Source: Halieaceae bacterium
GTDB taxonomy: Bacteria; Pseudomonadota; Gammaproteobacteria; Pseudomonadales; Halieaceae
NCBI GenBank assembly: GCA_028280635.1
Contig: JANQLM010000043.1
Span: 62,001-126,000 of the forward strand
Direction of reading: 5' to 3'
Length of the DNA stretch: 64,000 nt
Made by a program: the position numbers and the translations under genes. Under the pieces are notes generated by a model. The model did no database searches, was not told the DNA's origin, and worked only from the letters and a program-made list of their open reading frames with translations. Below are positions 22,311 through 32,661 of the stretch, piece by piece (positions within the stretch are counted from its first letter, which is position 1; every line of letters starts with the position of its first letter).

Positions 22311-22763
22311 ATGAATGGCAGCCAACAACTGATTGTCGCCGGCATCCTGAGTTTCTGTGCAGCGCTACTGCATGTCGCTGTGATTTTTGGCGGAGCGAAC
22401 TGGTATCGGTTTTTTGGTGCCGGTGAGGGCATGGCAAAACTGGCCGAGTCCGGCAGCCGCTACCCGATGATCGTGACATCGATCATCGCCTGTGTGCTGG
22501 CGGTCTGGGGTCTGTATGCACTGTCCGGTGCAGGCGTGATCCCCAGGCTACCTTTCCTGCGGCTGGCGCTTTGCGCCATCAGCGCGGTCTATCTGGTGAG
22601 GGGCCTGGCGGGGCTGGTGCTGCCCTTTATCAGCAGCCACCCGGCGATAGCCGCGAACTCGCTGACGTTCTGGCTGGTCAGCTCAGCCATTTGCTGTGTA
22701 TTTGGCATCTTCTATCTGCTGGGCACCATCAATCTATGGGCGCAGTTGTCAGCCAACCACTAG
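22311..22763 (+). CDS. Small four-helix membrane protein
   Basis: 150 residues with four evenly spaced hydrophobic helices (LIVAGILSFCAALLHVAVIFGG, MIVTSIIACVLAVWGLYALSG, LALCAISAVYLVRGLAGLVLPF, FWLVSSAICCVFGIFYLLGTI). A His sits in helix 1 and an Arg in helix 3. It resembles small DoxX-like or DUF-type inner-membrane proteins, but I cannot name the family. It lies 33 bp after the SRPBCC-like gene on the same strand, and no attC separates them. Confidence 0.7.
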   Translation: MNGSQQLIVAGILSFCAALLHVAVIFGGANWYRFFGAGEGMAKLAESGSRYPMIVTSIIACVLAVWGLYALSGAGVIPRLPFLRLALCAISAVYLVRGLAGLVLPFISSHPAIAANSLTFWLVSSAICCVFGIFYLLGTINLWAQLSANH

Positions 22764-22839
22764 CAGAGGACGCAGAGCCAGCTTGTTGTTGGCTGGTCGG
22801 CGTATACTCGACACACGCTTACCGAAGTGAAAGACGGAC

Positions 22840-23316
22840 ATGACTGACGATTTGAGTATCGACAGCATCCTGGAGATGCTCTCCCAACACGGGCAACTGC
22901 CCATCGATCCCACGGAAGAACAGCTTCGCGGCTTGCTGAGCGGCCCACTCGAGGGACCCTTCCACTTCGTGAACCTGTTGAAGTTCAGGGCCCGGGCCAA
23001 CTACCCAGAGAATCATGAACTGGCCGGCAAGGCGCTCAGTGGAGCGGAGGCCTACGACCAGTACGGCGCCGTGGCCCTGGCCCACGTGACAAAGCGTGGG
23101 GGTCGCCTGATAACGCTGAATGAGGTGCAAGGCACAGTCATCGGCAGCGGCGCGAGCTGGGACCGGATTGCCACCATGGAGTACCCGGGCATCAACGCCT
23201 TCGTCGATATGCTGCTGGACTCGGATTACCAGGCCGCGCTGGTACACCGCAACGCCGGCCTGGATGCCACCGAGGTGTATGCGAGCCGCCCACTGATTGC
23301 AGAGCCCATCGGCTAG
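22840..23316 (+). CDS. DUF1330-type dimeric alpha/beta-barrel protein
   Basis: 158 residues. The C-terminal 100 carry the DUF1330 pattern: PFHFVNLLKFR, GAEAYDQYGAVALAHVTKRGGRLITLNEVQGTVIG, WDRIATMEYPGINAFVDMLLDSDYQAALVHRNAGLDATEVYASRP. Such proteins are ferredoxin-like barrel dimers, often fused or adjacent to redox enzymes and of uncertain activity. An N-terminal extension of about 35 acidic residues precedes the domain. Cytosolic. Confidence 0.82.
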   Translation: MTDDLSIDSILEMLSQHGQLPIDPTEEQLRGLLSGPLEGPFHFVNLLKFRARANYPENHELAGKALSGAEAYDQYGAVALAHVTKRGGRLITLNEVQGTVIGSGASWDRIATMEYPGINAFVDMLLDSDYQAALVHRNAGLDATEVYASRPLIAEPIG

Positions 23317-23331
23317 CGTGAAGCTTGTCGA

Positions 23332-23883
23332 ATGACCGGACTTGTTTACATCGCGACCAGCCTCGATGGCTTTATCGCGCGCGTGAATGGTGCACTGGAC
23401 TGGCTGCCCGTACCGGAGGGTGAAGAGGACTTTGGCTTTGGTGAGTTCATGGCCTCGATCGATGCCCTGGTAATGGGAAGAAACACCTACGAGGCCGTCC
23501 GCGGTTTCGATGGCTGGGCCTACGGCTCGGTGCCGGTCTTCGTGCTCACTCACCGACCCATCACCGAGCCTGAAGACGCCGCGGCAAATGTGGAGGCGAT
23601 CTGCGAGTCCCCTGCCGAACTGGTGGCCGCTCTGGCGAAGCGAGGTTATCACCGTCTTTACATCGATGGTGGCAACATCATCCAGCAGTTCCTACGCGCC
23701 GGACTGATACAGAACATAATCATCACCCGCATACCGGTGTTGCTCGGCGATGGCATTCCCCTGTTTGGCCAGCTCGGTGCTGATATTGCGCTGCGCTGTA
23801 TGCGCACCCGGCTGCTCCCCGGCGGTCTCGAGCAATCGGAGTATGAAGTGCTTGAGGGGCATGGTCCTTCGGAAAGACCCTGA
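23332..23883 (+). CDS. Dihydrofolate reductase-fold protein (RibD C-terminal-like)
   Basis: 183 residues: VYIATSLDGFIARVNGALDWLP, FMASIDALVMGRNTYEAVRGFDGW, VFVLTHRP, RLYIDGGNIIQQFLRAGLIQNIIITRIPVLLGDGIPLF. This is the YyaP/YwjB-like branch of the DHFR/RibD family, which binds NADPH; the physiological substrate is generally unknown. It starts 15 bp after the DUF1330 gene, so the two may be co-expressed. Confidence 0.88.
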   Translation: MTGLVYIATSLDGFIARVNGALDWLPVPEGEEDFGFGEFMASIDALVMGRNTYEAVRGFDGWAYGSVPVFVLTHRPITEPEDAAANVEAICESPAELVAALAKRGYHRLYIDGGNIIQQFLRAGLIQNIIITRIPVLLGDGIPLFGQLGADIALRCMRTRLLPGGLEQSEYEVLEGHGPSERP

Positions 23884-23976
23884 CAGAGCGTGAGCGTCGC
23901 GCCCTCCCGAGCGCATTGAACCGGGACTGCGGGCCTGCCAGACTAACGACACGAGAGAGCGAGGGGGTATGGGCCG

Positions 23977-24369
23977 ATGCTCAAGGGCAGCTGCCTTTGC
24001 GGAGGCATCAAGATCAGCGTCGCGGGTGAACTGGAGCATGCGCCGGAAGCCTGCCACTGCCACCAGTGCCGCAAGCAATCGGGCAGCTTTCTTACCGCAG
24101 TGAACGTACGCAAGACTGCGCTGGCCATTGAGGGTGAAGAGCTGGTGGGCTGGTACCCCTCCTCTGACAAAGTGGATCGCGGCTTCTGCACCCGCTGCGG
24201 CTCCACCCTGTTCTGGGCGCCGAACATGGAAGACTATGCCTGGATCGCGGTGGCCATGGGCCTGTTTGATGGCCCGACTGGCACGACGCTGAAGAAGCAT
24301 ACCTTTGTGGGCGACAAGGGCGACTACTACAGCCTCAACGATGGCGTTCCCCAGAGCGACAGCTTCTAG
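23977..24369 (+). CDS. GFA/CENP-V-family zinc protein
   Basis: 130 residues. The zinc ligand series is SCLCGG, ACHCHQCRKQSG and GFCTRCGSTLFW, as in the glutathione-dependent formaldehyde-activating (GFA) family. Members bind zinc and may bind glutathione; the enzymatic role is disputed. A second GFA protein follows at 24414 but is only distantly similar, so this is not a recent tandem copy. Confidence 0.88.
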   Translation: MLKGSCLCGGIKISVAGELEHAPEACHCHQCRKQSGSFLTAVNVRKTALAIEGEELVGWYPSSDKVDRGFCTRCGSTLFWAPNMEDYAWIAVAMGLFDGPTGTTLKKHTFVGDKGDYYSLNDGVPQSDSF

Positions 24370-24413
24370 CGGACTGTGTTCTACTAGCCGCCGTCAGTCA
24401 GTCACGGAGCACA

Positions 24414-24815
24414 GTGCACGTGAAATACCAGGGAAGCTGCCACTGCCAGGCCATCCGCTTTGAGATCGAGGCGCCCGAGGTAATCGAGGCGGACCTCTGT
24501 AACTGCTCCATCTGCGCGAAATCGGGCTTTCTGCACCTGATCCTGCCACTCAGCAAGTTCAAACTACTAAGCGGTGAAGACGCCATCACCACCTACACCT
24601 TCAACACCGGCGTAGCCAAACACACCTTCTGTCGCCACTGCGGCGTCAAACCGTTCTACACGCCCCGCTCCAACCCCGATGGCATCGATATCAACGTGAA
24701 CTGCCTGGATACCGAGGCGGCCCAGATCAAGGTCACCGAGTTCGACGGCAGAAACTGGGAGCAGCACGCCGACAGCCTTGCCCACAAGAGCCGGGAAGAC
24801 CATGCAGATTCGTGA
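24414..24815 (+). CDS. GFA/CENP-V-family zinc protein (second)
   Basis: 133 residues from a GTG start. Zinc ligands are SCHCQA, LCNCSICAKSG and TFCRHCGVKPFY, and HLILPLSKFKLLSG is typical of the branch with KHTFCxxCG. The C-terminus overlaps the GNAT gene start by 14 bp, suggesting coupled translation. The function is unknown, as for its neighbour. Confidence 0.87.
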   Translation: MHVKYQGSCHCQAIRFEIEAPEVIEADLCNCSICAKSGFLHLILPLSKFKLLSGEDAITTYTFNTGVAKHTFCRHCGVKPFYTPRSNPDGIDINVNCLDTEAAQIKVTEFDGRNWEQHADSLAHKSREDHADS

Positions 24816-25338
24816 GGCCCGCGCCGATGAGCGGGACGCCTTGCTAAGCGTGCATCGCGCCGCCTTTGGTAACACCGAAGGTGAAGCGGCGGGCGATACC
24901 ATCGCGACGCTGGCGGCCGAATTGCTGGATGACCCCACCGCTCAACCCGTGCTATCGCTGGTCGCCGAGGCGGACAGAGAATTGGTCGGGCATGTGCTCT
25001 TCACGCCGGTCACACTGGCTGATCAAGCCGTGCAGGGGGGCTACATCCTTGCACCCCTGGCGGTGCTGCCTGGCGTGCAGGGGCGCGGTATAGGCAGCAC
25101 CCTGATGCGCGCCGGTCTCGAACAACTCAGGTCCCGGGGCGCGACCTACGTGATGGTGCTGGGCGATCCGAACTATTACGGGCGAGCAGGCTTTGCCACG
25201 GGTCATCAGATAAAAACGCCCCATGAGATTCCCTACCCGGAGGCGTGGATGGCACAGGAGCTCGTCTCCGGTGCCCTGGCGGGGCTGGCAGGCACCCTGC
25301 GCTGTGCCAACGCCCTGAACGCGCCCGAGCACTGGTAG
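24802..25338 (+). CDS. GNAT N-acetyltransferase, YhbS-like
   Basis: ATG 24802 gives 178 residues beginning MQIREARADERDALLSVHRAAFG; the track start (24778) lies inside the GFA gene. The core YILAPLAVLPGVQGRGIGSTLMRAGLEQLRSRGATYVMVLGDPNYYGRAGF is characteristic of the YhbS/predicted-acetyltransferase group (Q-x-x-G-I-G acetyl-CoA loop, GDPxYYxRxGF). The substrate is unknown. Confidence 0.88.
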   Translation: MQIREARADERDALLSVHRAAFGNTEGEAAGDTIATLAAELLDDPTAQPVLSLVAEADRELVGHVLFTPVTLADQAVQGGYILAPLAVLPGVQGRGIGSTLMRAGLEQLRSRGATYVMVLGDPNYYGRAGFATGHQIKTPHEIPYPEAWMAQELVSGALAGLAGTLRCANALNAPEHW

Positions 25339-25344
25339 CCTGCA

Positions 25345-25449
25345 GTGAACGCACCGTCCCGGGTATTTGTTTTCAAGATCGTAGCCACCTTGCTGATCAC
25401 TCTGGGTCTGTTCCTGTTCGGGGTGAAGGGCGAGGGTGAAGCTCGCTAG
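25345..25449 (+). CDS. Possible 34-residue single-helix membrane peptide
   Basis: GTG at 25345, eight bases after the GNAT stop, opens a 34-codon frame: a basic start, one strongly hydrophobic helix (VFVFKIVATLLITLGLFLFGV) and a charged tail. It is too short for the ORF track. The gap between the GNAT and SMR genes is otherwise empty. There is no strong ribosome site, so this is tentative. Confidence 0.35.
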   Translation: MNAPSRVFVFKIVATLLITLGLFLFGVKGEGEAR

Positions 25450-25488
25450 CCCGCGCCACATCAAACACCTTTCTATCGGGAGTCCAAA

Positions 25489-25824
25489 ATGAGCCACCTC
25501 TACCTGGCTATCGCCATTGTCGCCGAGGTAATCGCCACCAGCGCCCTCAACGCCTCCAACGGGTTCAGCGAGCGCCTGCCCGGCGCTGTGGCTATTGTCG
25601 GCTATGGCATTGCCTTCTACTGCCTGTCACTGGTGCTGAAAACCCTGCCGGTCGGCATTGCCTACGCCATATGGTGTGGGTTGGGCATCGTCCTGATTTC
25701 CCTGGTAGGTGTCTTCTGGTTTGGCCAGGCACTGGATGGCGCCGCCTTCGCAGGTATCGGGCTGATTGTCGCGGGTGTGGCAATCATCAGCTTGTTCTCC
25801 GATACACTGGCCAGGACTCACTAG
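25489..25824 (+). CDS. Small multidrug resistance (SMR) transporter, EmrE-like
   Basis: 111 residues with four membrane helices. Glu13 in IAIVAEVIATSALNAS is the essential proton/substrate-binding carboxylate (Glu14 in EmrE), and the GIAYAIWCGLGIVLISLVGVFWFGQ segment matches EmrE closely. It exports lipophilic or quaternary cations such as guanidinium or quaternary ammonium compounds. The MOSC gene starts 11 bp downstream, making a two-gene unit. EmrE versus SugE-type specificity cannot be decided by eye, though the sequence leans to EmrE. Confidence 0.9.
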   Translation: MSHLYLAIAIVAEVIATSALNASNGFSERLPGAVAIVGYGIAFYCLSLVLKTLPVGIAYAIWCGLGIVLISLVGVFWFGQALDGAAFAGIGLIVAGVAIISLFSDTLARTH

Positions 25825-25834
25825 GAGCACAGGT

Positions 25835-26692
25835 ATGGAAGTCGGCACCGTTGCGGAAATCTGGCGCTACGCCGTCAAGAGCATGGGCGGCGAGCGCCTG
25901 CCTGCCACCGATATCGGTACAACGGGGCTGCCGGGTGACCGGGCCTGGGCCGTGCGAGACGAGGTGCGCGGCGGCATCCGCGGCGCCAAGAAACTGCCCG
26001 GCCTGATGCAGTTCCAGGCTGCCTACCCTTCGTCTCCCGCCGCCAGCGGTTCCAGCCCGGCCACCATCACACTCCCCAACGGCAGCACCGCAAACACCGC
26101 TGATGCAGACATCAATGAGCGTCTCAGCGCGGCCCTGGACCACGCCGTGTCGCTGTGGCCGCTGCTGCCTGCCAGTGCCCAGGACCACTACCGCCGGGGC
26201 GCACCGGACCAGGAAGATCTCGAGCAGGAATTGCGGGATATGTTTGGTCGCCAACCGGGCGAGCCGCTGCCAGACCTGGGGCTGTTCCCGCCGGAGCTGC
26301 TGGAATACGAATCCCCACCGGGCACATACTTTGATGCCTTCCCCATCCTCCTGCTGAGCACGGCGTCAATGGAGAGCCTGCGCGACACCTCGGATGCGGT
26401 GATCGACGTGCGCCGCTTCCGCCCCAACTTCCTGCTCGACATCCCCGGTGTCAGCGGGTTTCCCGAACAGGCCTGGCGGGGGCGCCGTCTCAAGCTGGGG
26501 GATGCGGTGCTCAACGTGACGGTGGAATGCCCGCGCTGCGTGATGACCACGCATGGCTTCGACGACCTGCCGCGGGACCCGGGCATTATGCGCACCCTGG
26601 TGCAGGAAGCCGGCGGCAACCTGGGCGTTTACGCCACGGTGGAGACGCCCGGCAGGGTGACGATGGGCGACAGCATCGAGCTACTGGACTGA
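25835..26692 (+). CDS. MOSC-domain protein with MOSC N-terminal beta-barrel
   Basis: The ATG at 25835 is preceded by AGGAG at good spacing; the track start lies inside the SMR gene. 285 residues. An N-terminal beta-barrel (VAEIWRYAVKSMGGERL...GLPGDRAWAVRD) is followed by the MOSC domain with RFRPNFLLDIPGVSGFPEQAW and the conserved Cys in VECPRCVMTTHG, the residue expected to handle molybdopterin or sulfur. It may be part of an amidoxime-reducing or YiiM-like system. No partner redox protein is adjacent. Confidence 0.87.
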   Translation: MEVGTVAEIWRYAVKSMGGERLPATDIGTTGLPGDRAWAVRDEVRGGIRGAKKLPGLMQFQAAYPSSPAASGSSPATITLPNGSTANTADADINERLSAALDHAVSLWPLLPASAQDHYRRGAPDQEDLEQELRDMFGRQPGEPLPDLGLFPPELLEYESPPGTYFDAFPILLLSTASMESLRDTSDAVIDVRRFRPNFLLDIPGVSGFPEQAWRGRRLKLGDAVLNVTVECPRCVMTTHGFDDLPRDPGIMRTLVQEAGGNLGVYATVETPGRVTMGDSIELLD

Positions 26693-26696
26693 GTTC

Positions 26697-27068
26697 ATGC
26701 CCTGCCACTCCCCCGCCCTGTTTTGCTCACTGGCCGGCGTCGCTGCGCTGGCATTGTTGGCGGGCTGCACTACGGGCGGCTCCAGCGGCGATCTGATATA
26801 CGGCACTCCGGCACGGATCGTGGCGGTGGAACCGGCACCCCCGGGTAGCGAACCGGCTGCGGCCAAAACAGCGCCCGCCAGCATCTATACCCTGCGCACC
26901 CGGGTCGGTGAGGAACTGCGCACCACCAGCCGCCTGGCCTTCGCACCCGGCGACTGCGTCATCCTCTGGCATGGACTGCGCACCTTTGTGCAGCCCGGTG
27001 ACCCCTTCAACTACCTCGGCGGCGATTTGCGACCCTACGACGCCTGCGTGGCTCCTCGGGGCGAGTAG
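26697..27068 (+). CDS. Small predicted lipoprotein, unknown function
   Basis: 123 residues. The signal peptide ends in a lipobox (ALLAGC, Cys24), followed by a Gly/Ser spacer. The mature part has PARIVAVEPAPPGSEP, TLRTRVGEELRTTSRLAFAPGDCVILWHG and a second Cys near the C-terminus, a layout like SH3-type or Slp-like outer-membrane lipoproteins. The start is 4 bp after the MOSC stop, so it is probably the last gene of the SMR-MOSC unit. It meets the diacylglycerol kinase gene head to head at its 3' end. Confidence 0.72.
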   Translation: MPCHSPALFCSLAGVAALALLAGCTTGGSSGDLIYGTPARIVAVEPAPPGSEPAAAKTAPASIYTLRTRVGEELRTTSRLAFAPGDCVILWHGLRTFVQPGDPFNYLGGDLRPYDACVAPRGE

Positions 27069-27094
27069 CCTGGCGGCACCACCCGCCGTTCGGG

Positions 27095-27487
27095 CTAGCC
27101 TGAAGCGCTGGCAGCGAACAGGCTGGGAAACAGGGCCGGCAGAAACACTATCAGGCCAATCAGCGCCGCCACCAACGCGGCGATCAGCACGGCAGCAGCC
27201 GCCACGTCTTTGGCCTTGGCAATCAATGGGTGCTGCTCGGGAACGGCCGCATCGGCCAGGTATTCCAGGGCGGTGTTCAGCGCCTCGGCGATCCATACCA
27301 GGGCGATGGCCAGCAGCAGCGCGACCCAGTCTCCGCGCGCAAGCTGAAGCCAGGCGGCCAGGCCGAGCGCCAGGCCGGTGGCAAGCAGATGGATGCGGGT
27401 GTTGTGCTGGTGGCGTAGCAGCTCAGCCAGGCCGCGCAGCGCGTACCTGAAACTCGCGAGCCGGTCGGCAAGACGGAAGCGGCTCAC
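27095..27487 (-). CDS. Diacylglycerol/undecaprenol kinase family membrane protein
   Basis: 130 residues with three membrane helices. The DgkA-family core is visible: ASFRYALRGLAELLRHQHNTRIHLLATGLAL, VWIAEALNTALEYLADAAVPEQHPLIAKAKDVAAAAVLIAALVAALIG, where Glu and Asn of the EALNTALE motif bind Mg-ATP. The D-x-x-AAAVL ending is closer to the undecaprenol-kinase-like branch than to E. coli DgkA. It phosphorylates a membrane lipid. It is the last gene of the minus-strand operon and overlaps efpL by four bases (ATGA). Confidence 0.9.
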   Translation of the reverse strand: MSRFRLADRLASFRYALRGLAELLRHQHNTRIHLLATGLALGLAAWLQLARGDWVALLLAIALVWIAEALNTALEYLADAAVPEQHPLIAKAKDVAAAAVLIAALVAALIGLIVFLPALFPSLFAASASG

Positions 27488-28050
27488 TCGCGGGACATAT
27501 ACCGCACTTCCTGGGTGTTGACCTTGATACGCTCGCCCACCTCCAGGTATTCAGGCACCTGCACCACCAGGCCGGTGGAGCAGGTGGCGGGCTTGGTGCG
27601 GGCCGAGGCCGAGGCGCCTTTCATTGCCGGTGCGGTTTCCACGATTTCCAGCACCACCGACTGTGGCAGCTCAACGCCGATAAGGGCGCCGTCGACCAGC
27701 ATGCCCATAATGCCCGCCAGGCCGTCAGTGATGAACTGGGCCTGTTCGCCCAGGCTCTCTGTGGACAGGTTGTACTGGCTGTAGTCTGCCTCGTCCATGA
27801 ACACAACATCGTCACCGTCCATGTAGGAGTACTGAAGCTGGCGGCGTTCCAGGTCGATATCGCCCAGCATGTCCTCACCCTTGTAGGTCTCGTCCAGCTT
27901 CTGCTTGGTGCGGGCGTTGTTGAAGCGCACCTTGTACAGGGTGTTGGCGCCGCGGGATGAGGGCGCCTTCACGTCAATGTTGATGACGATATAGGGCTCG
28001 CCGTTGATCTCGACGACGCCGCCGCGCTTCAGCTCACTGGCCTTGGGCAT
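27484..28050 (-). CDS. efpL: Elongation factor P-like protein YeiP/EfpL
   Basis: 188 residues in three EF-P domains, matching E. coli YeiP (190) nearly end to end: NIDVKAPSSRGANTLYKVRF, FMDEADYSQY, VELPQSVVLEIVETAPAMKGASASARTKPAT, STGLVVQVPEYLEVGERIKV. Arg33 takes the loop-tip position occupied by the modified Lys in EF-P, which is diagnostic for EfpL. EfpL relieves ribosome stalling at proline and other motifs. AGGAAA precedes the ATG. It lies between sppA (30 bp) and dgk (ATGA). Confidence 0.93.
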   Translation of the reverse strand: MPKASELKRGGVVEINGEPYIVINIDVKAPSSRGANTLYKVRFNNARTKQKLDETYKGEDMLGDIDLERRQLQYSYMDGDDVVFMDEADYSQYNLSTESLGEQAQFITDGLAGIMGMLVDGALIGVELPQSVVLEIVETAPAMKGASASARTKPATCSTGLVVQVPEYLEVGERIKVNTQEVRYMSRE

Positions 28051-28080
28051 GGGGTTTCCTTGTGTGAATACGGGTGGCTG

Positions 28081-29954
28081 TCAGGGCGCCAGGCAAACCA
28101 GGCAGTGGGCGTACACGCCGCGCGGGTCGTCCAGGTTTTCCAGCACGGACATACCCGCCTGCAGCGGCACGCTCCAGCTCTTCAGGGCCCGCTGCCAGTC
28201 CTGCATCGGCAGGCCACCCAGGGCCTGGTGGGCATTGCCCGCCAACTGGCGCAGGAACATCTCGCGCGGGCCGGGCGCTTCTTCAAACAGCACCGAGGTG
28301 TAATCACCCTCTTCAAGGCCCGCCAGTTTCGCGGCGGCCTTCACCGCGTCGCGGCCGTCGCCCAGTGCATCCACCAGGCCCAGCTCCCGGGCGTAGCCAC
28401 CCAGGAAGACGCCGCCATTGGCCAGGCCCCGAACGTCGTCCTCGGGCAGCTCCCGGCCCTGGCTCACCACGTCGACAAATAGGCGATGGAAATGATCCAC
28501 CGAGGCCTGCACCGTACGACTCACCTGGGGTTGGATTGGACGGTCGGGACGGAACGCGCCGGCGACGTCCGTGGTACCGACCCCGTCGGTGCTGATACCG
28601 GCCCGGTCCAGGACCTTTTCAAAGGTCGGGAAGGCGGCAAACACGCCGATGGAGCCGGTCAGGGTGGTGGGCGTCGCGAGAATCTCATCCGCTGCCGCCG
28701 CAATCCAGTAGGCCCCGGAGGTGGCGATACTGCCCATGGAGACCACCACCGGTTTGCCGGCGCGGCGGGCTTCCAGCACTTTCTGGCGAATCACTTCGGA
28801 GGCGAAGGTGCCGCCACCGCCACTGTCCAGCCGCAGCACGATGGCGGCAATGCTGGGGTCGGCGACGGCGTCTTCAATCAGCGGCCCCAGGGTGGCGGAG
28901 CCGATGGTGCCCGCAGGCTGCTCCCCGCCCATAATGGTGCCGCGACCGACGATAGTGGCAATCTGCGGTTTGCTGCCGAGGCCCGCCAGCGGTGGACGCT
29001 TGCGCGCCAGGTAGCGTTCGAACTCGATGGCCTCGTAGAAGCCCTCGTCATTGCTGGCGCCGACAATACCGGCGATATACTCATTGGCCTCGCTGTGCTG
29101 CATGACCCGGTCCACCAGCCCGCTGGCCAGGGCGGTGGCTGCGAGATCGCCGCCGTTGTCCTCGACGATGTCGGCAAAATTGTTGACGTAGTCATTGATG
29201 GTGCCGGCATCCAGCTCGCGACGGGCTTCCACCCTGCCGGTGTAGTGGCCCCAGGCGCCATCCAGCCAGCGACGGCTGATGGCTTTCTCGCCGTCTGACA
29301 TGTTATTGCGCTGAAAGGGCTCGGCGATGGATTTGAACTGGCCGGCCTTGAACACATGCACGTTGACCGAGAACTTCTCCAGGGCGTCGGCAAAGTACCA
29401 CTGGTAGTTGGCAAAACCTTCCAGCAACACGCTGCCCATGGGGTGAATAATCAGCTCATCGGCCTCACTGGCCAGCAGGTACTGGGACTGGCTGAGGCTG
29501 TCGTTCCAGGCGATCACCGGCTTGCCGGCGGCACGGAATTCCTCGAGGGCGGTGGCCACTTCGCTGGTCTTGCTGGTGCCGATGCCGAACAGCTGGTCCA
29601 GTTCCATCACCAGGGCAGAGATCTTCGGGTCGTCCTTGGCCAGCAGGATGGCGTCGATCATATCGCCCAGCAGCACTTCCCGTTCCTGGGGGGCCTGGTC
29701 GCTGAGCAGCACTTCCAGCGGCTCCACAAAGGTCTTCTGGTCCACCACGGTACCCACCGGGTTCAGCAGCAGCGCCGCGGTGTCCGGCAGGGGCTCGGGC
29801 GTGGTGTCCTGGAAGGCCCAGATAATCAGGAAAATAATCAACAAAAACAGGATGTTGGAGAGGGCCAGCCGAATTTTGGTCAAACCGGTCCAGAGGGTGC
29901 CGAGTACGTGGCGTACCGGCCCTGGCCTGTCTTCCAATCGGCGCTCGATATCGC

Positions 29955-29958
<4 letters not shown>
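28081..29958 (-). CDS. sppA: Signal peptide peptidase SppA, 67-kDa type
   Basis: 625 residues, the double-domain proteobacterial form. The N-terminal membrane anchor is ALSNILFLLIIFLIIWAF. Catalytic Lys209 lies in VFKAGQFKSIAEPF, at the same number as in E. coli. The nucleophile Ser414 lies in SMGSIATSGAYWIAAAADEI, and LTGSIGVFAAFP follows. SppA degrades cleaved signal peptides in the inner membrane, facing the periplasm. Its ATG overlaps the stop of the DUF2069 gene (ATGA). Confidence 0.95.
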
Positions 29959-31289
<1,331 letters not shown>

Positions 31290-31374
31290 TGCTAGGCGTC
31301 TACGTGGTCCTTGGGGCGGCGGATTATACCAAGCTGGACACCGGTACACGGCAAACATGCCATAATGTGGCGCC

Positions 31375-32661
31375 ATGGACGCCCGCAGCCAACAGCGCTC
31401 CGTCGTCGACCGCCTCCAGGAATTGCGGGGCGACCTGCTGCCCTGGAGCCGTTACATCTGGTCCCGTTTCGTCGATGACGGCTGCAATCGCAGTGCGGCG
31501 GCGCTGACCTATATGAGCCTGTTTGCGCTGGTGCCGCTGATCACGGTGATGTTCGCCATCCTCTCGGCCATCCCCGATCTGCAAACCCGCGCCGCCGACC
31601 TGCAGGACCTGCTGTTCGACAACCTGTTCCCGGAAGGCAGCGGCACCGACACCATCTCCCGCGTCAAGGACCAGGTCAGCGATGCTCTCTCGAGCTTCTC
31701 CCAGCAGGCCCAGAACCTCAGCGGCCCCGGTGTGGGCGTGCTGATCGTGACCGCGGTGCTGATGCTGCGCAATGTGGAGAGCACCTTCAACCGCATCTGG
31801 CGCACCCGCGCCAACCGCAGCCCGATTTCCAGCTTCCTGCTGTACTGGGCGGTGCTGAGCCTGGGTCCGATCCTCATTGGCCTGGCCCTGGGCAGCAGCA
31901 CCTACCTGGGCATCACCGACCGATTTTTTCAAGAGTACGACGTGATCGGCGTCAGCCGACTGTTCTTCTCGCTGGCGCCGCTGCTGCTGTCAGCCCTGGC
32001 TTTCAGCCTGCTGTATGCGGCGGTGCCCAACTGCCGGGTGAACATCCAGCACGCGCTGTTAGGCGGCCTGATCACCGCGGTGGCGTTCAATATTGCCCGC
32101 TGGGGCTTCGGCAAACTGATTGCCAAGTCCAGCTACACCGCCATCTACGGCGCCTTTGCTGCCTTCCCGCTGCTGTTGCTGTGGATCTACCTGTCCTGGA
32201 ACATCGTACTGGCGGGCTCGGTAATCGTGCATTCCCTCTCGACCTTCCGCTACGAATCCAGCGGGAACGTGCCGCCGCTGTTGAAAGCGCTGGTGGTGCT
32301 GGAGTTGCTGTGGGAAAACTACCAAAGCGGCAAAACCATCAGCGAGTTCGACCTGGTGCGTACCGCCAACCAGCGCCACGCCCAACTCGACAGCAACACC
32401 TGGACCACCCTGCGGGACCTGTTCCTGCAGCGGCGTCTGGTGGTGGTCGACGAGCGCGGCCGCTACCTGCTGGCGCGCGACCTCAACCAGGTGCAGTTCT
32501 GGCAGCTCAAGGAGTGGGTTACCGGTGAGATAGCCCTGGAAGACATGCAACTGGCCGAGGTGGAAGGCTGGCGCGCGGAGGCCCAGGAGCTGTTGAAGTC
32601 CCAGCGCGGCCAGCAGCGCGACCTGCTCTCCCTCAGCCTGGCGGAGCTGTTCTCCCGGTGA
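31375..32661 (+). CDS. YihY/BrkB-family inner-membrane protein
   Basis: 428 residues. Six membrane helices lie in the first 300 residues, with family motifs CNRSAAALTYMSLFALVPLITV, NVESTFNRIWRTR, and YTAIYGAFAAFPLLLLWIYLSWNIVLAGSVI. The C-terminal cytosolic extension of about 140 residues is a helical or winged-helix-like domain (TISEFDLVRTANQRHAQLD...LLARDLNQVQFWQLKEWV). The family was once mislabelled RNase BN; true function is unclear. The thioredoxin-like gene starts inside its stop codon (GTGA). Confidence 0.92.
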   Translation: MDARSQQRSVVDRLQELRGDLLPWSRYIWSRFVDDGCNRSAAALTYMSLFALVPLITVMFAILSAIPDLQTRAADLQDLLFDNLFPEGSGTDTISRVKDQVSDALSSFSQQAQNLSGPGVGVLIVTAVLMLRNVESTFNRIWRTRANRSPISSFLLYWAVLSLGPILIGLALGSSTYLGITDRFFQEYDVIGVSRLFFSLAPLLLSALAFSLLYAAVPNCRVNIQHALLGGLITAVAFNIARWGFGKLIAKSSYTAIYGAFAAFPLLLLWIYLSWNIVLAGSVIVHSLSTFRYESSGNVPPLLKALVVLELLWENYQSGKTISEFDLVRTANQRHAQLDSNTWTTLRDLFLQRRLVVVDERGRYLLARDLNQVQFWQLKEWVTGEIALEDMQLAEVEGWRAEAQELLKSQRGQQRDLLSLSLAELFSR

